From the NCBI RefSeq assembly GCF_004027225.2, contig NC_044278.2, positions 97,394,743-97,458,742 of the forward strand: DNA of 64,000 nucleotides. The letters are read 5' to 3'. The notes under the pieces are model-generated. The model ran no database searches and was not told the origin of the DNA. It saw only the letters and a list, made by a program, of their open reading frames with translations. The translations under genes and the position numbers were made by a program. Source of the stretch: Strigops habroptila (lineage: Eukaryota > Chordata > Aves > Psittaciformes > Psittacidae). How positions within the stretch are numbered: the stretch's first letter is position 1; each line of letters starts with the position of its first letter. This document shows positions 46,601 through 60,000 of this stretch, piece by piece.

Positions 46601-49600
46601 TTCAAAAAGTGACTTAAAGAAACTCCTCTGCACCAGACTGGGGTGTAGGTTTTGGCCTCCTGACAATGCACTTCTTAAAGAGATGTCATTTTTGATGTCA
46701 GTAGAATCCTGTTCAGGCTGCATAAGAGTTTACTTACACTTGGTCAGACTGGCATACTGTAGAAGTGAAACGAACATTACAAAAAGTCACACAGACATTT
46801 TCTGAGACTTGGCTCCTTACTGTGCAATTGCATTTCAGCTGTCTAATAATGTTTAAGATAAGGCATGCTTGCCAGACCTGTACAAATAACCTGGGCCATT
46901 GCTATGCAGCCAAGAAAAGTATACTGTGTGCAGTGGTCAGATACATATGACAGAAAGTGGTTAGGAAGGTTGAAAATCTGAAGCAGGAAAGGAGAAATGT
47001 TGCATTGCTTTTATAATTTGGAGCAACTGTGCACTTTGAGAAAGAGAAACCAGGTACCTGCTGTTCAAGAGTCTGTGCAAATACATCACAAAAGACAGTC
47101 ATGTATTCAAGGTGCTGGCACGGTAACAAACAGGCAAAAGAGGCACAGGAGGAAAGCAAAGGAATGAAGTAGATCCACTGACAAATGTATCAGTTGCATC
47201 AATCTTCCCACCCTCAGCCTACTCAGTGGAGGACAGGGACAAGGGAGAAAGCCTTGATGCTGTACAAGCTCTGTTCATTAGTAGCCAAAACACTTGCATG
47301 TTATCAATACTGTTCCAGAAACAGACGCAAAGTACAGCACCATAGTGGCTGCTATTAAGAAAGTTAACTCCATCCCAGCCAGATCCAGTATACTCACCCA
47401 CAAAAAAAAAAAAAACCAACCTGTGTAATATTCGCTTAGCAACTAGTAGTGTTCTTAATGTCAGACAATGTTTATAAAGTGCTCAGCTTATGAGAAGTGG
47501 CACCAGTACTGTAACCCTCAGACATAACACTTTCAGTGCAGTTTGGCTAACAGCTCTAATGTAAACTGCCAGGTAGGAAAGGCAAATGCAAAAGAATACA
47601 TGCAGCAAGCCCAAATCCTTACTCCTATCTTGTTTGTACTGGAACAGGATCCTGATAGTGTGGAACACATATGAAATGTATATGATCTGTGCATAATTAT
47701 ACCTTCTGAGAAAGCAACATCACTTTCTTGCCCAAAGCCCATTGAGCCATCAGACAGCCACAGTGTCTTTTTGGAGAGAAGGAACATCTGGGTGTTCAAG
47801 CTGAACTCAGCAGCCACAGGGTCACTGACCTAAAACACAATAGCATAAGGCTCTTCAACAAGTATTCTTTAATGTCTTTTAAAACACAGCATGATCTTCT
47901 CTCAGTGTACGTTTATTTATCAGCTCCCTGTATCTACATGCAATATTATACTTTAACCAAAAAGATTTCTTTGTACTAGACATATATCGCTATACATTTT
48001 ACATGCATACAACCTTTGGGTTATCTGCTTCTGTGATATTTGATAGGATTCTAGGTTTGCTTCTTCCTACCACATTTTTCCAAATCCCAGCCAAGGAGGT
48101 GCCTAAGGTAACTTATGTGAGGGGGTAACACCAGGAAAATATTCCCCTCAATAACTTGCCTGCCTGTGACTCATCACAGCCTGTTTTCTCTACCCAATTT
48201 TCATTCTTACACCCAAGTCCCACCTCTGCTTCTGATCCTCTGCTAACTATTTGAAAGTACACATTGCTAAGGATTTATTTGCAAGTATCAGTTCTTCTGA
48301 TGTGCTGCAGGAATATCAGAACATGCATGTGAAAATGCACCAAATCATTCGAACACCTTTTTATGCTATTATTTATCTTTACACATTTGACTCAGTTATC
48401 TATGGTTCTTCCTTTATTACATTACAAGAATAAAATAAATCAATACTATCATCAGCAGGTTCTCATTGGGCGATATAGCAAGTTAGAAGGCAAACTATAC
48501 AGGACATGGCATAACAAAAGGGAAAGAACATAGTGAACAGAAGAATTGGGGAGAGCACAAAGTTCAAAATGATGCAGTATACCTGAGGAAACAACGTGGA
48601 AGACACACACATTCCCAAAAAAAAAATAAAAAAGAGCAAAAGGCTGCTAAACAAATAAAAAAATGTTAACATACATACGTATGTTACGTAGGTATTTATG
48701 AATATATATGTATATGTGTGTGGAAAGGAAGGAAGGAAAACAGTAAAGAAAACATTATTGCTGGCTAATGGACAAGGGGCTGATGGAATAAGATATAACA
48801 ATATCAACAGAAACTACTTCTGCAAGTTAAACATTTGACACGTTTATTCTTCAAATATCTTTTTCACAATAGAGTCCTCAAACTATCAAAGCAACAGGAT
48901 TTGGCAAGAAGAATGAATAGCTGAAATATTTTCATAAACCCATTGCTACTCTTTAGAAGGAGGAGCCCTACCCCCATAGCCTTTTCACAGAAAGAATGGT
49001 TAAAAAAAAATAATTTCCATTCTCTTGGAATGCTTCCTTCTAAATGTCTGGGGTTCAGCCTATTGGATTACAGTCCCACAGCTTCTTAGTCATTAGGCTT
49101 CTTCCAGGTAAGAGTTAGGTCTCTCCTACCTCACCCATCTTGCAATGATTTTTGCAGCTTTTCTGAATTTTCTTTGAATTGTCAACATCATCTTGTTTAT
49201 ACCAGGACCAGACAGAAGCTGTGGTTTAGCACTGTTGTGAACTACTTTAGAGTTCCTAGAAGCAGATTAGAAATGCCAGAGAAAAGCTGAAGTGCTGAAC
49301 TAGTTTAAATCCCCTCACCCCCTTCATGTAAACTTTCAAAATGTTTTGCTGGTTAGCTCTGAGAAGGCAGGTTTCATGTCAGATCATGCATCATCTCTCT
49401 GCTTCATGAGGACTTAATGCCACATTGCGAATCATCTGTTCTCCCATAGCTGGCATAATGCCAAATCAGAGCATAAAGACTGCATACATTCCCTTGTGTA
49501 CTCTGGCTAATTCAACAGAAAAGTGATTCTGTATCCCTGACTGATCTGGATCGGATTTGCACTGTAAGATGATTTAATAGCATACATCTATACTATTAAT

Positions 49601-52600
49601 GAGCATGAAACCACAGCCACACTGTTCCAGTGTTAGTTGTATTGGCTCCAAAAAACAGAAATAACTTCCTCCTTACACATCCCACGATCACACTAACCCT
49701 ATTGATAACACTGGACAGTGGCAGTTTATATTCTGTTAACCAACATTAACACTCAGATTTTTTTTCAGTCAATAATTTCTACAGCAGAATCAATTTCTCC
49801 ATATTTTATTTTCAGCTACAGAACTTTACAGTTGGACTTCATGAAAGGTATGTTGTTTGCCTGTTCCCATGTTGCCATATGATCCATATTGCTATAGGCG
49901 GGATTTGTGTCACTTCTGGGACCAGTGTTGGCCACTTATAGTTCCTCTGTAGCCAGTGAAGAAGGCCTACCTTCGGACTGAATGAATGCTCTAAGATTCA
50001 TCTTTTAGTATCAGAGACCTAGCTCTGATCTTTGTGTTAGATGAAAACCTTCTGATAATAGTTTTATATTTTCCCAATTCTCCGATAAAACTATTTCATA
50101 CCAAAGCCAAGAGATAAGTAATGAATTCCCAAAGATATGAAGAGAAGTTCATATCACAGTAGCTATCCTGCAAACTAATGTCAATGAACTTCCTATGGGC
50201 TAATACATTAGCCTTTCCCAGTTGGGTAAAACTGGTTAAATAGCAGGAGAGGAGTACATGCTGTCTCACCAATTTAGGAATCAGTCTATTTATTAGCAAG
50301 TAAATTCTGCTTCTAGCACTATTATTACAAAGCCACAAAGGCAATTTGGGAATCAAACTGAAAAGAAAACATGACAAAGGCATCACTGGGGTGGTACCTG
50401 CTGGAATCGGATATCCAGATCAAATGTGATCGGCTCTCTAGGGTTGCAGATCACTGGTAGGCTGTACTCCTGATGTGGAGCAGTGGTACAAGCTATCAGC
50501 TTCACAGTGTATGTTCCAGAATAGTCTCGAACCTGAAGAGAGAGAGAGAGAGAGAGCTGTTCCACCGACAACCTGACAGGCTGGGGCAACAGAAGACAGA
50601 GTGAAGGCTGAGGTTTTACCGCAAAATCTGAAAGAAAGCTCCACTGCTGTACTGGCTGGTTGTACGTTGGCTCACTTCGGATGAGGCTGAGGCTAAATGT
50701 CAGGCCCGGGTGGTCAGCAGACATAACCATGGATGTTAGAGATGAAGCTAGAAACATGTCAAGAGACAGATTTGTCACCTTTAATGTTTCACTGCAAACT
50801 CTCAGAGCCTGGAAAACATTCCCAGTAATTCATAAACCATAATGCCATGGTTGATGTTAATACCTTTACAGGGCACTGGGTTCTATTAACTGAAACTAAC
50901 AAAATCAATTACAGTCAACACAGCTGGGCCCCCTTGATTCTTGTTCAAGTGTCTATTAGCAGTTGCTTTTGGGCTACACAACCAGAACTGTATGAAGACT
51001 AAATTTAACAGACAGGCAAAACAGTGAGAGTGGAATGGCAAAGATCTATAATCCCTCCCGTTTTAACCTTGGAATGTCAGCCCAGGGAACAAAAAATAAT
51101 TTCTCTAAGCAATGTAACTCTTTCAGCTCTGCCTGAAAGACAAAACCTAACACGCTAGAAGACAGCTGAGAAAAAGTAGAAGCACTATGAAGGAGTTTCA
51201 TAGGTTAATAAAACTGACTTTAACTAAAAGAGATTTCTTAAAATGATTTTGTCCCTTCTCATTTTTGTTCAGTTCTCATTATTGTTCAGCAGATTTAATT
51301 TAGTTAGATAATCTTTTCCATGGCTGGCATTCATGCTCAGATTTATGTCTGTATTCTGAATAAAGGTAGTGGGGTTTAAACAGCTTAAATTGCAGGATCA
51401 GGTCCTCAGCAATGACTAATTGAATGGCAGTGAGAATGTTTTATTAGCAGAGCGATACAATGCTCATACAAGACTTTTTCTTACTCTCTGAAAAAGGTCT
51501 AAATAACTTAGGTTTCAAGTTAGAAAAGAAATTTTAATGCTATCTACATTCCTAGGGCAACGTAAGTGAATAGTTAATCACAGCTTTTGGATTAAAGACA
51601 TATATTTATAGACCCCTAGTGAACAGAATGGCCTAGATCTTTATCTTTCATAAGTCAGGCTTTTCATCAAGTGGAACTATCTTCTTTCCATCAGATTCAT
51701 GTATATTTCATTATGTTAGACAATCCGAATACAGTCATCAACAGCAAGTAAATCCCAAGTAGAGGAAAAATCTCATCTGAAGAGCACAGTACATAAAAAA
51801 ATTCAGATATCAGCAGCAGAAATAAGAAAAGTGAACAGGGAGGGGTGTCTTTGCTTTTATAGTACTGCTAAAGTGTAGATTAAGCTTACCGGGATGGGAC
51901 ATCACAAACAGACCATGAAATCGGGCTTCAGTCTTGAAGTTGACAACCAAGCGTCCCTCTTCACTAATACGCATGCTGGTTGGGTACAGGGAACCTGGCA
52001 GCAGAAACCAATTCACAAAGTTTATTCCACTTGCAGATGACAAATAAATCACATTTCTGTGAAACACCAACCCCACTCTTTAATTTCCCTTTGTCGTCAG
52101 TTATCTGGGAGGTGGCCTGATGGTACCTTTTGGGTTGACTCAAGATTCTTCTCGATCAAGAATCTACACAGTGGGGCCTAGAGTTTTCACAATGCTTCAG
52201 TTTTCTGAAGCACATACTGAACTTCCCTGCAAAGTCATGGTTTTATATGTTATCATGGACCCACACAGCCGCTCTAATAGGCAAAAGTCCACAGCACAGT
52301 CTGTGCTTGTGTTCAGGTAATAGCATGGTGAGCTGCCAGCAGGTTCTATAGAAGGAAGAATACTTATGTTCTCACTAGGTATTCAAGCTGATTCCTACTA
52401 ATGAAAGCTTCTCCAGAGATATTTTTTATCAGTGCCTCCCTATCTACCGTCTCAAGGCATCACCCACCAGATGGCAATTTCTGGCATGAATCTGGCCCAA
52501 AACATGGGCCTAATATTTCCTAATTCCACGTTACAAGGTCTTGTTTATATGTCAGAAGAGGTTTATTGCTGTAGCTTGCAGCCACGTCTTTTTTTTCTCT

Positions 52601-54391
52601 AGAGTTCTGCAAAGCTTCAGAGTTCAGGTGTTTCCTCCAGCGCTCCTTTACAGGCAGCCAGTGATGTTACCATTCTGCTTGCTAGGAGCAAGAAAGAAAG
52701 AGGAATGTTCCTCCATGAATGTGTCGGAAACCTAACGCCCTCACCAATGTGAATGTATATCACCCATACAAAAACACCTCTACCAGTTATATTTATTGGT
52801 ACATCAGAAATATATATACATGTATGAAATATGGCTTTAAAAGACCTTGACTGCTTTACAGTTATATGCAGAATATACGTAGAACAACTATATCTATCCA
52901 GAGGTATGGAAACAAAATGGAGACTAGTTAACCCCTCCCTGCCCAGAAAAACAGCTGCTCATTGTACAAGCCTGCAGAGTGAGAAAATACTGCCCAAACC
53001 AGACCCCCATGTTGGGGGTCTATCCTCCACTACCTCACTCTGTTTATCGTGTGTTTTGTTCTAGCTGTTGTCAAAGGGAGCTGCCAATGTTCAGCATCTC
53101 CAAACACCTGGCCATCAGGTCCTTAAACAGAGAAATAAAATATTAAACATTAAAGGCAGGAAAATGGTGGCATAGATGCGCCACATAGCTGAGGATTAAA
53201 TTTGGCTGTTAGTGTCTAGTACATCATATGATTTGTGGTATGTGGCTTATTCTTTAGGCATGGCATGTGCTTCATTCTTCATGCACTGTAGATTCCCCTT
53301 GCCACCTTCATTTACTGTTCTCAACATGAGGACAAAAATCACATAGCAATGACTTCTGTAGCTCATATACAGGGTTTGCAGAAACAAAGAATGGTTTTAT
53401 GCTCACTGGAGTCCTAAAACTGTGTAAGCGTACATACATAATTATAGCTGGTGCCTGTATTCTACCGCAGGCCGAGACAGATATGGAACACTTAAGCTTA
53501 ATGTTGATGAACACTAAAGAAATTTGCATAAATAGAACAAAGAAGCATATACGTTTATACATTTTCATAGACATTTGTATGTCTCTATTTTTTAAAAAAT
53601 ATAATAATCTTTTTCAAAGATAAATTCTGTAATGTTAGAGTTTGATTCGTGACTAATTATAGTTACAAACACTTATTGACAGTATCTATCACATTTAAAG
53701 AATGCTTCACAGTTTACTACTCTAACACATAGGCTATTATACCCATTACATATTCCTATATCTTTTGAATGTTTCACAATTAATGTGTTTAAAATATCAA
53801 AAGTTTCTGAAACTGCACATTCATAGCCAGAAAAAAAATGATAGCACAGTTAAGTTTCTCGGTTTTTTTCATTAAAGTGCAAGCACCTTGTGTGGTAACA
53901 GAATATGAATACATAATGAACCTTGAAGCTCTGAGTATAAATAAATGTGTTAATTTTTGCATGTGTACTTCAAACAAGACAATCTTTGCAATAAAACTAA
54001 TATCAACTTTACACGGTTTTCCTAAACACCCAGCAGAGAACTGTGAGTGCTAAGGTATAACAGAGTGTTTGCAACTGATAATAAGCGATATGCTATTACT
54101 TTTTTAGTATTAGAATTATTGAAAAATCATCCTACTGTGTGCAAATTATACTCTTGGTAACAGAACATGAATTCAATGCAGAGAAATCCAACACTCACCT
54201 TGGAGCTCTGCTTCAGGTGGGCTACCGATCCCATCCTTCCACAGGATGGCAGTGTCATACACAAAAGTCAGCCGGAGCTCCGACTGGAGGTCGAAATGCT
54301 GCCAGCCTCCTACACCCACCGGCGAGTGGAAAACATAAGAGACGTACAAGGGGACTCTCAGCGTGACATAGGACTGTACTAGGTTGAGAAC
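43089..54391 (-). CDS. FREM2: FREM2, FRAS1-related extracellular matrix protein 2, C-terminal eight coding exons
   Basis: FREM2 is a very large type I membrane protein of epithelial basement membranes. With FRAS1 and FREM1 it forms the Fraser complex that holds epidermis to dermis. Only the last 511 codons are present, about 16% of the roughly 3,170-residue human protein. They cover the ectodomain after the Calx-beta repeats, a transmembrane helix ([20 protein letters not shown]) and a short tail ending SDSSEV. Eight exons join without a frame conflict: 193, 105, 128, 135, 127, 188, 147 and 510 bp plus stop. Phrases such as [37 protein letters not shown] and [20 protein letters not shown] are FREM2-specific; FRAS1 has a different, longer tail. 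The CSPG repeats, Calx-beta repeats and start lie to the right of the window. Confidence 0.93.
44010..44110 (+). repeat. Possible old CR1 fragment (last FREM2 intron)
   Basis: GAAGCTGTGGAATCTTCATC followed by CTTGGAGTTGTTAAAAATCC resembles the CR1 segment that reads GTGGAGTCTCCATCCTTGGA. It is short and diverged, with no terminal repeat. Confidence 0.5.
45081..45227 (-). CDS. FREM2: FREM2 exon, second from the end
   Basis: 147 bp, phase 0 at both ends. It reads [20 protein letters not shown] and later [16 protein letters not shown]. Confidence 0.95.
46124..46311 (-). CDS. FREM2: FREM2 exon, third from the end
   Basis: 188 bp, phase 1 in and phase 0 out. It reads [20 protein letters not shown], then [20 protein letters not shown] and [15 protein letters not shown]. 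The [14 protein letters not shown] motif is shared by FRAS1 and FREM2. Confidence 0.95.
47703..47829 (-). CDS. FREM2: FREM2 exon, fourth from the end
   Basis: 127 bp, phase 0 in and phase 1 out. It reads [20 protein letters not shown] and then [20 protein letters not shown]. Confidence 0.95.
50398..50532 (-). CDS. FREM2: FREM2 exon, fifth from the end
   Basis: 135 bp, phase 0 at both ends. It reads [20 protein letters not shown] and later [17 protein letters not shown]. It is separated from the previous exon by only 87 bp of intron. Confidence 0.95.
50533..50619 (-). other. FREM2: 87-bp FREM2 mini-intron
   Basis: GTAAAA donor and CTTCAG acceptor lie between the sixth- and fifth-from-last exons. 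The length is 29 x 3 and the frame is open throughout, so retention would add 29 residues rich in Leu, Ser and Pro. The polypyrimidine tract is a (CT)n run at 50537-50556. Homology across the junction (SDFA-VRDYSG) supports splicing. Confidence 0.85.
50620..50747 (-). CDS. FREM2: FREM2 exon, sixth from the end
   Basis: 128 bp, phase 1 in and phase 0 out. It reads [20 protein letters not shown] and then [17 protein letters not shown]. The acceptor TTTCTAG at 50748 was chosen because it alone continues [13 protein letters not shown]; the frame is open further upstream but would not fit the phase. Confidence 0.93.
51890..51994 (-). CDS. FREM2: FREM2 exon, seventh from the end
   Basis: 105 bp, phase 1 at both ends. 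It reads [20 protein letters not shown] and then [14 protein letters not shown]. It joins the preceding exon as AELQGSLYP. Confidence 0.94.
54199..54391 (-). CDS. FREM2: FREM2 exon, eighth from the end
   Basis: 193 bp, phase 0 in and phase 1 out. It reads [20 protein letters not shown], then [20 protein letters not shown] and [20 protein letters not shown]. It is noticeably more GC- and CpG-rich than its flanks, as expected of constrained coding sequence. Confidence 0.94.
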
Positions 54392-56439
54392 CTATAAAAA
54401 TGAAAATTATTTATTTAGGTTAGTGGTCATGAAAGGCAGCATTGCACTGGTAATCCCAGTGCAAGAGAAAATGAAGACAGAACTTGAAATGAATATTGTG
54501 ACTGAATAAAATTCTCATTTTGCAAATTACAGATGAAGTTCAAAACACCACATTTCAGCTGAGCTTACATCCCTCCATGTTCCGTTTTGTATTTCAAACT
54601 GAATATGTGTTCTAATAAAACATAAACCCCTCAATTTTGACTTATCATTTTTTGCTCACTTTTTTTAAGTAGTTATTCAACATGGCTACAAATGAAGACT
54701 TTAGAAAGTTTTCAAATATCCTTCTGCATTTGCTCTATCTTTGGGTTTTAACCACTCTTTTGCTTACATCCTTATGCTGCTATCCTCTAAGAAGCTCTTC
54801 TGGAAGACTCTGAATTTGCTCAGATGTCATTGCAAGACAGTCCTTGGACTGTACTTATGCTTTTCTGGAACTATTTCTTCCTTTGTGCATGGATAATAGC
54901 TAACACACTGCATACAAACACACAAATCATACCTTTTGTCACTGTCGGAAGAACTAAAAATAATATGCGAGTTGATATAGATTTAAAAATAGATCCTTTA
55001 TGCATGTATTGTACAACACAATAGCACTGTATTGAATTATTATCAGAGAATTACATATTCTTTATATATATTTTGATGAAAAAAGGCATGAACAGTGTCA
55101 GTAAACTGCCACCTCTTAGGATAGCATCCAAGATGCACGGATCCAAACCTTTCTGAAGAGACTTTGCATTTATGTTTTGTTACAAATACTTTTTCATTGA
55201 CGCCTCTCTGATTAGAAATGTGCAATCCAGATCCTTTTAGAACATTCTGGATTTCTTTAGAAAGAGATGGAAGGAAAGGCATTGAGATCATCTCCCAGTG
55301 GGAGACTTTTCAAAGGCATAAATGGTGTTGAACTCTCGTTTGCTTCCAATAGAAATTCCATATGTAAATTTGTGCATCTGAACATTTCCCTGGAATGATT
55401 ACTTTACAAGCTTGTAAAGAGTGTTTTGCACTATTAAAAAATCCCCCAACATTCAAAGAACTTTACAAGCTGTGTAAAAATCGAACTGTTTTTGGGTTCA
55501 CTCAGTGGCATTTCAGGGGTCTGAATGTCCATTACCTTACAGCTGCATTACATTTCCAAATGCCAGGCAAAACTTTTAGTAATACTATGAAACCACAAAT
55601 ATACTGCCTGCCCTGACTAAATACTCTGAACTAATTAAGAAGTTCATTATGGCAAATGTTTGTAGTTGTCACAATGCATAACACTCCTTGATCTACACTC
55701 TCTGCTACCAAAATCCTTTCCACTTACATTGTTTGCATCATTCCATCAAATGTGCTATCATTTAGACAGAAGAGTAACTGGATACACACAGTATCATGCA
55801 GTGAGGCAGCCTGGTAGATAACATGAGATGCTACAGTTTTAGATTATTTTATATTAATGCTTCTTCGTTGGTTTTACATAAACACAATCAAGGAATTCTA
55901 TGTCGAACAAATAAAGGGGTTTCTTCTCCATATGTATTGGATGAGAAATTGAAGTTAGACAAAAATATTATCTTTTAGTCCTATAAAGTCACAAGTTTAT
56001 CTTTGGGATACTTGCATGATATCTGAGGAATAATTTTGGGCATGGATTTGCTAAATTGTTTTCCAAGGAACAACATAGAATTGCCACTTCTATTAAAAAA
56101 ATATAGCTATGGTGGAACTCTACAGTGCATCACGGTTTGCCTTTGGTTCAGGAATAACCTTGAACACTTGTAATTTCTTGGAACAGTATCAAGAACTGAA
56201 TACATTTGGTAGCGTAACAAATGCGTTCCTATTGAAAAGTCATCCCCGACAAACTATGTTAGCTTTTCAATTTGTGTTTTTGTTCTGCATCTGTGTGTTG
56301 TACAGTAGGAAGTAGACATTGAAGTCAAAGATCTGAAATTCAGTTTGCTTATAAAGAAGAAACAAAAGTACATGAAAGAAGATTTAATATATGTCTATTA
56401 TCCTCTTGAAAAGAAGCATACATATTTTTTCATGATAAT
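54392..56439. other. FREM2: FREM2 intron, nothing recognised
   Basis: AT-rich unique sequence right of the last FREM2 exon seen. The preceding FREM2 exon, which should end near ADCGGTIGTDGQ, was not found anywhere up to 64000. The intron is therefore at least 9.6 kb. Confidence 0.6.
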
Positions 56440-57060
56440 GTAGAGGAGGACTGGAATCTAACACAGGGAGAATGTAATGACCTTGAGGACCAGGACTGAA
56501 GTGAGATGAAATTTTATAGCATAAAGTATAAGGTAATGGAAATTAGTGTCAGGGATTTCTGCTAGAAATGAAAGACATTGGTTAGAAACAATAGAGGGGA
56601 AGAAATTTTGGTATGCAAAGTTGATCACATCACAACTATGACCTTCCTACCCTCTCCATGTGATATGATCCTAAGATAAACTGAGGAATGGGGTGGAAAT
56701 TAGAAGCATGCATGCTATTATACAGAGCACTAGTGAGAGCTTATCTGGAACAGCTTTGATCATCCATGCTTGAAAAAGCCTGATTTGCATTGTAGACCAT
56801 AGAAAAAGAAATCTATGTAATCACAGGAATGGCAAAACTATCTGATGAGGGGAGTCTAAAATAGCTGGTTTTATAACCCAGTACAACAAAGGCTGAGAGG
56901 GAATAAGAATGCTGTGTATACACACCAGGCAGAACAGCAGAGGAGGGCCATTGATGATGAAAGATGGTGCTGACATGGGAACAAATAGGCATAAGATGGC
57001 CATGACAAATACAGCCTAGAAATCAGGAGAAATTCTAGCCCTCGGTGTGGTGGCATTCAA
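56440..57060 (+). repeat. Old CR1-type LINE fragment (FREM2 intron)
   Basis: Diverged words in the right order (CACTAGTGAGAGCTTATCTG, CAGGAATGG, AGGCTGAGAGGGAATAAG, ATAAGATGGCCATGAC, GAAATCAGGAGAAATTC) match the interior of ancient amniote CR1 copies. The limits are approximate. Confidence 0.6.
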
Positions 57061-60000
57061 CAAGAATAGTGAGGCCATGAAATCCTATTAGTTTACTAGT
57101 GTTGGAACCACATTACACAGAGTGCTAAGGACAGAGTGATCCACAAAATCCCTACCACCTCAGTATCTTCTGCCATGTCAAGTAAAAAAAAAAACAACAA
57201 ACATCTTTGAAAGCTCTTCTTGATTTTCAAGTACGAGGTATAATCACTTCTTCACATACACTATACATAAAGCAATCCATTAATGGGGTTTGTAAGACAC
57301 ATTTTAGGGTTTTCTTGCCTCTGTTCAATGAGAGAATAGTGTTAGTGAGCTTAACTCCTTTCTACTAGTGGAAATGTAGCAGTAGGCTCCCTTCTGGGGC
57401 AGGTCTGCCTGAAACACTGCTCCTTTGTCATACATTACCACTGCTCTGTGGGTAAATCTGAAACCATGGTGCCAAAGAATTGTCTCCATTTCTAGAACCC
57501 TAGAATTTAGAAGGTTCCTCTCTTTTGGCAAAACCCATGAGAGATATGTGGGCAACAGGGCTGCTTGCCCCAGCCTGTGAATTTATTTGTGTACTTACGA
57601 AAGTCTATGTGCTTTCATCAGTATAGCTGCCATTATGTGAGATTCATGGCATGTAAGGAGAGAAAGCAGTTCTTGCTAAACCAGCTGATTGAGTTTCTAT
57701 GCTCACAAACCATTCTTCAGGCACTCATGGATTTGCAGGTGTGGAAGAAAACCTACAATACTGATAGCCAGAGAATCACTGAATAAATAGTTCTCTCTCT
57801 CCTGACAGTAAATTAAAACATACAAACCCCTTTCATTTCTTGCTGGAAAGGAAAATGCCATGAGGGGAAAACTGCACTTCAGGAGGCAGAAAGGAAAAAT
57901 CACAGGACATACTATATGCTACACGAAATACAGAGGATCTTTTCGACACAATAAAAATAAAATAAAGAAGAAATAAACTGCAGAGGAAAACTGAGTCAGT
58001 AAGTGAGCAAACTCTCCAACAAATGAATTGATGGAATGTGTTACACAGATGGAGGAGTCTTACTTCTCTAGCCCTTTTAATAAAGCCATTTAGGCGAACA
58101 TGAGAAAACATTCTTTCCATTGAGTTATCTTTATTTTACAGCACTGCCTGCAAAGCCTATTGAAAGTAGCCAGCTGTTCACATTTTATCTCAATGTGACA
58201 TGATGAAACCAAAATGGTAACAGAGCTGTGTAAGTGTAGGATCAGTTTAACTGCTGTGGAGAGACAGAACAGGTGCACTGTGTATCTATGCATCCTATGC
58301 ACAGGAGATGTTAGCAGTTGTACTGGCAAAATTATATTCACTAACATTAATTTTAAACAATAATAAGTGGATGTGACTTTTACCCTTGTGATACCAGGAG
58401 AGAAATACATATTACAGCTACGCCTCAGCTACGCTGGGGAAATTGTGTCTAATACTCTGTAACAATGCCAGTTCTGGAGAACCTGAGAAGATAGAAGACA
58501 AAAATTGTTCCAATCAGGGAACAGACTCTTACAGTGAAGGTATGAAAAAATGTAGATCACAAATCATTCAAAGTGCATCTCAAAATTCATCTGTGTGAGG
58601 AAAGAACATGATTTATACTGGACATTGACATAAGAAGTAGAGTTTCATATATTTATCTTTGCAAGATAAATTACCACAGAGCATAAAGGTCTATTTTTGA
58701 ACAATGACAATTCCCATTTAAGACGTAGGAAATACTAATGGGAGTTTCTATAGGTGTTCTTCTTTTGTTCCCCTTTCTGATGCAAACTGTCAAACTTAAT
58801 TAAGTAACACCCCCACCCCCCATGCCCATAATTAGTTTGAGAATCTGTCATGTAACAAGTGAGAATATTTACAACAAAAAAAATATTTCCAGTTAAGGCT
58901 TTGGGGTCTGGACTCTGTTCTACGTTTATATTGTGTTTTATTTATTTGGCTTACATTTCCAGAAGGCAGAGTTTGGTAGTTCTGTGCGTGTGCACACTTT
59001 TAGTACTGATAAAATCAGAATCACAAACTAGAAATAACACAAGTTCATGTTTTATGTTGTATATCCCAATGAAATAAACTTTTCATGAAAATGGTATTTT
59101 TGTCCTCCAAATTTTCTGTTGTATTTACTTGTTCTGTCTGTGAATCTGAGTCACACAAGATTAACAATGTTGTCAATTAACTGTTTACACAATACCAATA
59201 TGGTAAAACTAAGATCTGGCCCCAAGAAGGCATGCAGCCAGGTAGGTCACAGGTGAAATGCAAAGCAGGTTTGTTTAAAGAAGTCTGAATGGAGAGGAGA
59301 ATGCAATACAGCCTTGAAATGCCAGCTCCTTGAAAAAATTAACGTCTGACTTTGTTACACAGCTGGTGCATTAACTTTACAGTAGAGTTTTTTCTTCACA
59401 GTGCTCACTAAATGCATGTGTTTACAGCTGGAGAAAAAAAGTTTGGCTGTTAGTGAGCTTCCACGTCAAGGGAATACAAGTTGCGGGGTTTTCTTAAACT
59501 TGACTGTGGTAGCTGAACTGAACATAAAAATAAGAAAATGGACATTTCTGTCTATTTCCATTTTATAGATCTAGTGAGATTTTCAGAAGAGCTGACTTTT
59601 CCCCTTAAAGTATGATTCTGGTAAAACTAGAACTAGTAAAGCTGGAAGGATACTGTTTCTGTGTAATAAAAACTCTGTGAGCCACCTCATATAAGCTGTG
59701 GCAATACATGCGTGATTTTAAAATTTCGTTTCCAATGGGATTTTCAAACACCCCATGCCATAACATGTGTAGCATAAATGTGAACTGAACATATTGGAAG
59801 AAAGATGTTTTCAGTTGTGGCCAGAAATAACCATTTTCATTAGAGGACAAACCAAACTGCTCAGCTGTACTCAATTAAAGTAGCTTCAAGGTATCAAGCT
59901 CTACATTTAAGCATTTTAATATGTGTTCTTCACCTTCTTGTTTCTGTCAAAGACATGCTTAACTAGTTGTTGTTAATAATTTTTTTTTTGAATGGTAATT

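Noticed and set aside
50620..50808. Longer version of the FREM2 exon starting at an upstream AG near 50809
   Set aside because: The frame is open, but the phase does not join the preceding exon (phase 1). The TAG acceptor at 50748 restores SHPASSLTSM.
43089..54391. Assignment as FRAS1
   Set aside because: FRAS1 has a different, longer cytoplasmic tail and different wording after [11 protein letters not shown]. This tail ends SSEV after SNEPMM, as in FREM2.
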